A stretch of DNA of 52,319 bases from Streptomyces griseoruber (GTDB lineage: Bacteria > Actinomycetota > Actinomycetes > Streptomycetales > Streptomycetaceae). The stretch's first letter is position 1; the number at the start of each line of letters is the position of its first letter. Position numbers and translations under genes: made by a program. Below, in pieces: positions 48,891 to 52,319 of this stretch. Under the pieces are notes generated by a model. It had not been told where the DNA came from and did not search any database. It saw nothing but the letters and a program-made list of their open reading frames with translations. The stretch lies in the NCBI RefSeq assembly GCF_001514205.1, contig NZ_KQ948783.1, positions 1 through 52,319 on the forward strand, given 5' to 3'.

Positions 48891-48902
48891 CGCACATGTG
48901 CG
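48891..48902. promoter_or_regulatory. 12-bp palindrome between two glycosyltransferase genes
   Basis: CGCACATGTGCG, perfect, about 25 nt upstream of the GT2 start and near a TAAGAT -10-like box (48914-48919, minus strand). It looks like an operator for a dimeric regulator. Confidence 0.45.
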
Positions 48903-48995
48903 ACTCTGGTGCGATCTTATGACCACGCTTCACGATCGTCCGGACCACGGCTCTGACCCGGCCGTCCCGCGATCCTCCCAGGGGGGACCCCAGCC

Positions 48996-50273
48996 ATGAG
49001 CACGGCCCGCAGCGACGCGGCGACGGACTCGGCCACGCCCGACGAAGGGCGGGAGCGACCCCCGGGGCGCCGCCGCCCGGCCCTGCCGGACGGTCTCCGA
49101 CCGTACCTCCTGCCGCTCCTCCTGTACGGCGTGACGAAGCTGGTCGGCCTGACCGTCTTCGCCTGGCTGCTGGAGTGGGCCGGCGACTACCAGAAGAAGA
49201 ACCCGCGCTTCGGCGGCGGCGCCCACTGGTGGGACGTCCTGGCCACCTGGGACGGCTGGTGGTACCTCCAGGTCGCCGAGAAGGGGTACGACCCCCGGCC
49301 GCTGCAACCGCTCGCGCCGGGCGGGCTGTTCACCGTCCAGCAGAACTCGGTGGCGTTCTTCCCCCTCTACCCCGGGCTGATCAGGGGCGTCTCGGAGATC
49401 ACGGGCCTCGGTCTGTACGGCTCCGCGATCCTCGTGTCCGTCGTGGCGTCCTTCGTGGCCGCGGCCGGGATCTACGCCGTGGTCGCGGCGCTCGCGGGGG
49501 TGCGGGCGGGCACGATCGCGGCCGGGCTGTGGGCCGTGGTGCCGGGCGCGGGCGTGGAGTGGGCGGTCTACTCGGAGTCGGTGTTCGTCGCGATCGCGGC
49601 CTGGTGCTGCTACTGCGTGATGCGCAAGCGGTGGGTGGCGGCCGGACTGCTGGCCTTCCTCGCCGGACTGAACCGGCCGACGTCCGCCGCGCTCATAGGG
49701 GCCGTGGGCCTCGCCGCGATCGTGACGCTGGCGCGGCGGGAGAGCCGGCGCGAGCAGGGGATCGCCGGTCCGGTGTACGCGATGGTCGCCGCGCCGCTCG
49801 GACTGCTCACCTATGTCGCCTGGGTCGGGCTGAGCATGGGCGACCTGACCGCCTACTTCACGCTCCAGCGCGAGGGCTGGGCGCACTACTTCGACTTCGG
49901 CAAGTACACCCTGGACGTCCTCGGCAACACCGCGGTCGGGCACAACGCCTATCTGTTCGCCTTCTCGGTGCCCGACCTGCTCGGTGTCCAGATCGTGCTG
50001 GCGCTGCCCTTCCTGATCGCGCTGATGCTGCGGAAGAGGCCGCCGCTGGTGCTGGTCGCCTACGCGCTGGCGTCGATCGTGACGGTCCTGGGCACCCAGC
50101 AGATGTTCGGCAACACGGGCAGGTATCTGCTGCCCGTGTTCCCGCTGCTGCTGGCCCCGGCGGCGGCGCTGAGCCGGCTGAAGTGGCCGAGCCTGGCGGT
50201 GTTCTTCGCGACGGCTTCGCTGGCGTCCGGGTGGTACGCGCACTATGTGATCTTCGAGTTGGGCATCCCGTAG
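48996..50273 (+). CDS. GT-C-like integral membrane mannosyltransferase (PIG-V-related)
   Basis: 425 residues, about ten membrane helices. The first outside loop carries W85-D-G-W-W-Y90 (LATWDGWWYLQVAEKGYD), the conserved motif of PIG-V-type lipid-linked mannosyltransferases, and QNSVAFFPLYPGLIR matches the next conserved block. A late NTGRYLLPVFPLLLAPAAAL segment is also typical. It would use a polyprenyl-phosphate sugar made by an enzyme like the GT2 encoded divergently. ATG with a G-rich Shine-Dalgarno (GGGGGGA) 8 nt upstream. Confidence 0.85.
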   Translation: MSTARSDAATDSATPDEGRERPPGRRRPALPDGLRPYLLPLLLYGVTKLVGLTVFAWLLEWAGDYQKKNPRFGGGAHWWDVLATWDGWWYLQVAEKGYDPRPLQPLAPGGLFTVQQNSVAFFPLYPGLIRGVSEITGLGLYGSAILVSVVASFVAAAGIYAVVAALAGVRAGTIAAGLWAVVPGAGVEWAVYSESVFVAIAAWCCYCVMRKRWVAAGLLAFLAGLNRPTSAALIGAVGLAAIVTLARRESRREQGIAGPVYAMVAAPLGLLTYVAWVGLSMGDLTAYFTLQREGWAHYFDFGKYTLDVLGNTAVGHNAYLFAFSVPDLLGVQIVLALPFLIALMLRKRPPLVLVAYALASIVTVLGTQQMFGNTGRYLLPVFPLLLAPAAALSRLKWPSLAVFFATASLASGWYAHYVIFELGIP

Positions 50274-50289
50274 GGCGTCCGGCCCCGGG

Positions 50290-50321
50290 CACCCGGACAC
50301 CCGGACGCCCGGACGCCCGGG
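50290..50321. repeat. four 8-bp tandem repeats between convergent genes
   Basis: CACCCGGA, CACCCGGA, CGCCCGGA, CGCCCGGG (50290-50297, -50305, -50313, -50321). The CCGG cores allow alternative hairpins; it probably acts as a terminator or is simply slippage-prone. Confidence 0.7.
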
Positions 50322-50334
50322 GCGGTGGTCGCCG

Positions 50335-50874
50335 TCAGGGGGACGAGACCGCCGCCATCATGATGATCATCATGAAGAACGCCCAGCCGGCCACCGACAG
50401 GTAGCCCAGGATCAGGCCGGCCAGGGCGAACCCCTCGCCGCCCTCGCCGGAGCGGCGCATCTCGGCGCGGGCCTTGTGACCGAGGATCACCGCGGGGATG
50501 CCGGTGAGCCCCATGGACATGGTGGTGAGGACACCGCAGACCAGGGAGCCGACCGCCTTGCCGTTGGTGGGCGGGGGCGGGGCGGGCAGGAACGTGCGCG
50601 GGACGGGCGGGCCGAAGGCGGTCGGCGCGGCGAGCGCCGGCGGGACGGCCATCGGTCCCTGCGGGAGGTCGGAGATGACGAGTTGCAGCTCACCGACGGT
50701 GCGGGCCTGGTAGGCGCGCTGCACCCGCTTCTCGAACTCGTCCTGCTGCAGACGGCCTTCTCCGAAGCCCGCCCTGAGCACGTCCACCGCGCGCTCGCGA
50801 TCGGCGTGCGACGCGAGCATCGAAGCGCCGTTCGGCACCTGTCCCTGCGGCTGCCATGGCGACGGATACGACAC
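50335..50874 (-). CDS. DUF1707 / DUF4190 membrane protein
   Basis: 179 residues. An N-terminal DUF1707 (SHOCT-like) domain, ASHADRERAVDVLRAGFGEGRLQQDEFEKRVQRAYQARTVGELQLVISDLP, is followed by a Pro-rich linker and a DUF4190 domain (GKAVGSLVCGVLTT, then PAVILGHKARAEMRRSGEGGEGFALAGLILGYLSV) with two membrane helices and a hydrophobic end (FFMMIIMMAAV). The start is taken at the second GTG (50874), because the first one lies inside the GGGGGAGG ribosome-binding tract. Streptomyces has many such proteins; the function is unknown. Confidence 0.85.
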   Translation of the reverse strand: MSYPSPWQPQGQVPNGASMLASHADRERAVDVLRAGFGEGRLQQDEFEKRVQRAYQARTVGELQLVISDLPQGPMAVPPALAAPTAFGPPVPRTFLPAPPPPTNGKAVGSLVCGVLTTMSMGLTGIPAVILGHKARAEMRRSGEGGEGFALAGLILGYLSVAGWAFFMMIIMMAAVSSP

Positions 50875-50947
50875 GGGCACCTCCCCCCGGACGGCTGAAT
50901 GCCTCCATCATCCCTCAACGCGCCCGGGCCGCCCACGGTTCCCCGGC

Positions 50948-51172
50948 TCAGCGCGGGTCACGGTTCGGCCCACGCGCCGCGCGCTCGGCCGCGAAGACGT
51001 CCTCCAGCCGGAAGAGCTGCGCCCGCCCCGCCTTGCCGGCCGGTTTCAGCCGGCCTAGCTGGACCCACTTGCGGATGGTGGCGGGGGCGACACCGACCTC
51101 CTGGGCGGCGAGCGTTCCCGGGAGGAGGGTCGGCCGCTCGGGGCGCCCACCCCGGCCCGCGGCTCGGCTCAT
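50948..51172 (-). CDS. small MerR/excisionase-type helix-turn-helix protein
   Basis: 74 residues. The helix-turn-helix is TLAAQEVGVAPATIRKWVQLGRLKPAG followed by the wing AGRAQLFRLEDV, as in MerR-family/BldC-like DNA-binding modules. Its ATG overlaps the stop codon of the Cys-rich gene in an ATGA junction, so the two proteins are produced together. Likely a transcription regulator; the target is unknown. Much longer in-frame reading upstream is not coding in this frame. Confidence 0.85.
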   Translation of the reverse strand: MSRAAGRGGRPERPTLLPGTLAAQEVGVAPATIRKWVQLGRLKPAGKAGRAQLFRLEDVFAAERAARGPNRDPR

Positions 51173-51813
51173 GTGCGCCTCCACTCCCCTTCGTCCCAGG
51201 TGTGCCGGTAGGCCGGGTCGTCGTGGCAGCCGCAGTCGGGGTCCGCGCAGCGGCAGGCCGGGTTGACGCACAGGACGGCGTGGCGGTCGGGGAAGGCGCG
51301 CAGGGAGACCGAGTCGCACCAGGGGCAGCGGCCGGAGATCCGTACGACGGTCTCGGTGTCCCCCAGCGCACGGGCGCAGCGCCGGGCCATCCGGCGGGTC
51401 TCGTCCCGTACGTGCGCGGCCAGCACCGGGTCGGCGGCGACGGCGTCGAGCAGCGCGGCGATCCGGCGCAGCCGCTCGGGCACGGGGGCGCGGCGGGCAC
51501 GGGGCAGACCGAGCCGCTCCCGTACGGCCTCCTCCAGCTCCACGACGCCGTCGGTGAGGTCCCGGATGGTGTCCGAGATGTGCAGGCGCAGCGGGGCCGC
51601 GCTGTGTCCGGGGGCGACGAGCCCGTGCCGCTGCTGGAGCAGCAGCGCGTCCTCCCGCTCCTCGCGCAACCGCTCGGCGAGAGCGGGGGGCGGCGCGGCC
51701 CGGGTCCGGCCGACGGGTGCGGCCCGCCCGGGCACCAGCTCCCTGGCCAACTCCGGGAACTGTTGGAGCAAGGTGGCGATCCAGAGGGCGGCTTGGGCGA
51801 CGGGGCGCGACAC
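51169..51813 (-). CDS. Cys-rich (zinc-ribbon-like) hypothetical protein coupled to the HTH gene
   Basis: At least 214 residues. The N-terminal part is helical (LERL-type segments: ALAERLREEREDALLLQQRH, LTDGVVELEEAVRERLG, RLRRIAALLDAVAADPVLAAHVRDETRRMARR). The C-terminal 55 residues are Cys-rich: RCPWC, CVNPACRC and DCGCHDD give six to seven Cys plus His, suiting one or two zinc sites. The GTG at 51813 is the only start codon before the window edge, has no clear ribosome-binding site, and the frame remains open with a Pro-rich sequence upstream, so the protein may be larger. No function is recognised; a zinc-dependent DNA- or RNA-binding role with the HTH partner is plausible. Confidence 0.65.
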   Translation of the reverse strand: MSRPVAQAALWIATLLQQFPELARELVPGRAAPVGRTRAAPPPALAERLREEREDALLLQQRHGLVAPGHSAAPLRLHISDTIRDLTDGVVELEEAVRERLGLPRARRAPVPERLRRIAALLDAVAADPVLAAHVRDETRRMARRCARALGDTETVVRISGRCPWCDSVSLRAFPDRHAVLCVNPACRCADPDCGCHDDPAYRHTWDEGEWRRT

Positions 51814-52319
51814 GGCGGAGGCGCGCGGCCGGGCACCGTCCGGGGTGTCCGGGGCGGAACGGGCGTGGGCGGGAGCGGGGGGCGGCGGCGGCTCGGTGGA
51901 GGGAGCGGGGGCGGGGGCGGGAGCCGGCGTCGGCTCGGTGGAGGGAGCGGGGGCTCGCCCGGTGGAGCGGGTGCGGGAGGGGGGCGGTTCCGGAGGGTGG
52001 GTGTGAGATGCGGGCGGTTCCGGGGCGCGGGTGCGGGAGCGGGAGGGGCTCGACTCCGGGGGACGGACGTGGGAAGGGACCGGCTCCGGGGGGCGGGCTT
52101 GCGGTGGGGCCGACTGCGGGGAACGGGCCTGATGTGAGGCCGACTCCAGGGGACGGACCTGAGGTGAGGCCGGCTGCGGGACGCGGGCGTGAGTCGGGGG
52201 TAAGGGGGTCGATCGGGCAGGCGGGGCGGTGGGGCGGTCGGACGCGGGCCAACCGTCAGGTGCGGCCGGGGTCGGGCGAGCCGCCCGAGATGCGGGGCGC
52301 GCGGACGGTGCCGGGGGGC
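51814..52319 (-). other. Pro/Ser/Arg-rich frame open to the window edge, with internal repeats
   Basis: 506 nt with no separate gene. In the frame of the Cys-rich gene the minus strand has no stop and encodes a low-complexity chain (APAPAPAPSTEPPPPP, PPEPVPSHVRPPESSPSRS). It may be the N-terminal linker of that protein. A 24-bp direct repeat occurs at 51889-51912 and 51931-51954 (42-bp period, 14 codons). No ATG or GTG in frame is seen, so the start, if coding, lies outside the window. Confidence 0.45.

Noticed and set aside
50899..52137. 412-residue plus-strand frame with a Gly-rich tail (GGGSGGGGGS)
   Set aside because: The Gly-rich part is the complement of the Pro-rich minus-strand frame, and the first part is antisense to the HTH and Cys-rich genes.

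Overview
The window is a chromosomal segment of a high-GC actinomycete, almost certainly a Streptomyces. Third codon positions are overwhelmingly G or C, GTG and TTG starts are frequent, and the gene set is typical of the genus: a DUF574 methyltransferase, an AfsK-like kinase with a PQQ propeller, ECF sigma operons, DUF6232 and DUF1707 proteins, and the rplM-rpsI-glmM cluster. It is dominated by the main ribosomal-protein locus, read on the minus strand.

Layout from low to high coordinates. (1) 1-5900 is an accessory-like stretch. It holds a truncated drug-export permease, acpS, a TPR-like protein next to a membrane-anchored M16 peptidase homologue, a PH-domain membrane protein, and a two-gene cassette (a DUF6232 protein plus a 101-residue protein) that share a short Gly/Asn-rich motif. 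The cassette is flanked by gene debris. (2) 5923-10959 carries glmS, a divergent Ser/Thr kinase and coaA. (3) 10982-15177 is one minus-strand operon in which every cistron is translationally coupled or nearly so: ECF sigma factor, zinc anti-sigma/membrane fusion, ABC ATPase, ABC permease, small membrane protein. (4) 15292-23156 holds a DUF389 protein, a DUF574 methyltransferase, glmM, rpsI-rplM, a membrane-anchored hypothetical protein and a Tat-exported beta-helix protein. (5) 23163-40536 is the S10-spc-alpha supercluster, in transcription order rpsJ-rplCDWB-rpsS-rplV-rpsC-rplP-rpmC-rpsQ-rplNXE-rpsNH-rplFR-rpsE-rpmD-rplO // secY-adk-map-infA-rpmJ-rpsMK-rpoA-rplQ-truA. rpsD is absent. (6) Two genes (a secreted protein and an acyltransferase 3) separate it from the str operon rpsL-rpsG-fusA-tuf (43203-47577). 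(7) 47831-52319 holds a GT2 dolichol-phosphate-type glycosyltransferase, a divergent GT-C-like membrane protein, a DUF1707/DUF4190 protein, a small helix-turn-helix protein coupled to a Cys-rich protein, and a Pro-rich minus-strand frame still open at the window edge.

How it fits together: glmS and glmM supply two steps of UDP-GlcNAc synthesis; coaA and acpS serve CoA and acyl-carrier-protein maturation; the rest of the core is translation, RNA polymerase alpha, protein export (secY), Met processing (map) and adenylate balance (adk). The clearest regulatory signals are strong -35/-10 promoters before rpsJ (TTGACC-16-TATTCT), rpsL (TTGACC-17-TACGCT) and tuf, several intrinsic terminators, an ECF-type promoter in front of the ECF sigma gene, and a set of genes whose -10 box lies exactly 6-7 nt from the start codon and are therefore probably leaderless. 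The rpsJ and rpsL leaders share a nearly identical 26-nt hairpin element, which suggests coordinate control.

The most novel-looking items are the DUF6232/small-protein pair with a shared amyloid-like motif, the shared rpsJ/rpsL leader element, the anti-sigma/permease fusion operon, and the HTH/Cys-rich pair at the right edge. No rRNA, tRNA, CRISPR array or intact mobile element was seen.
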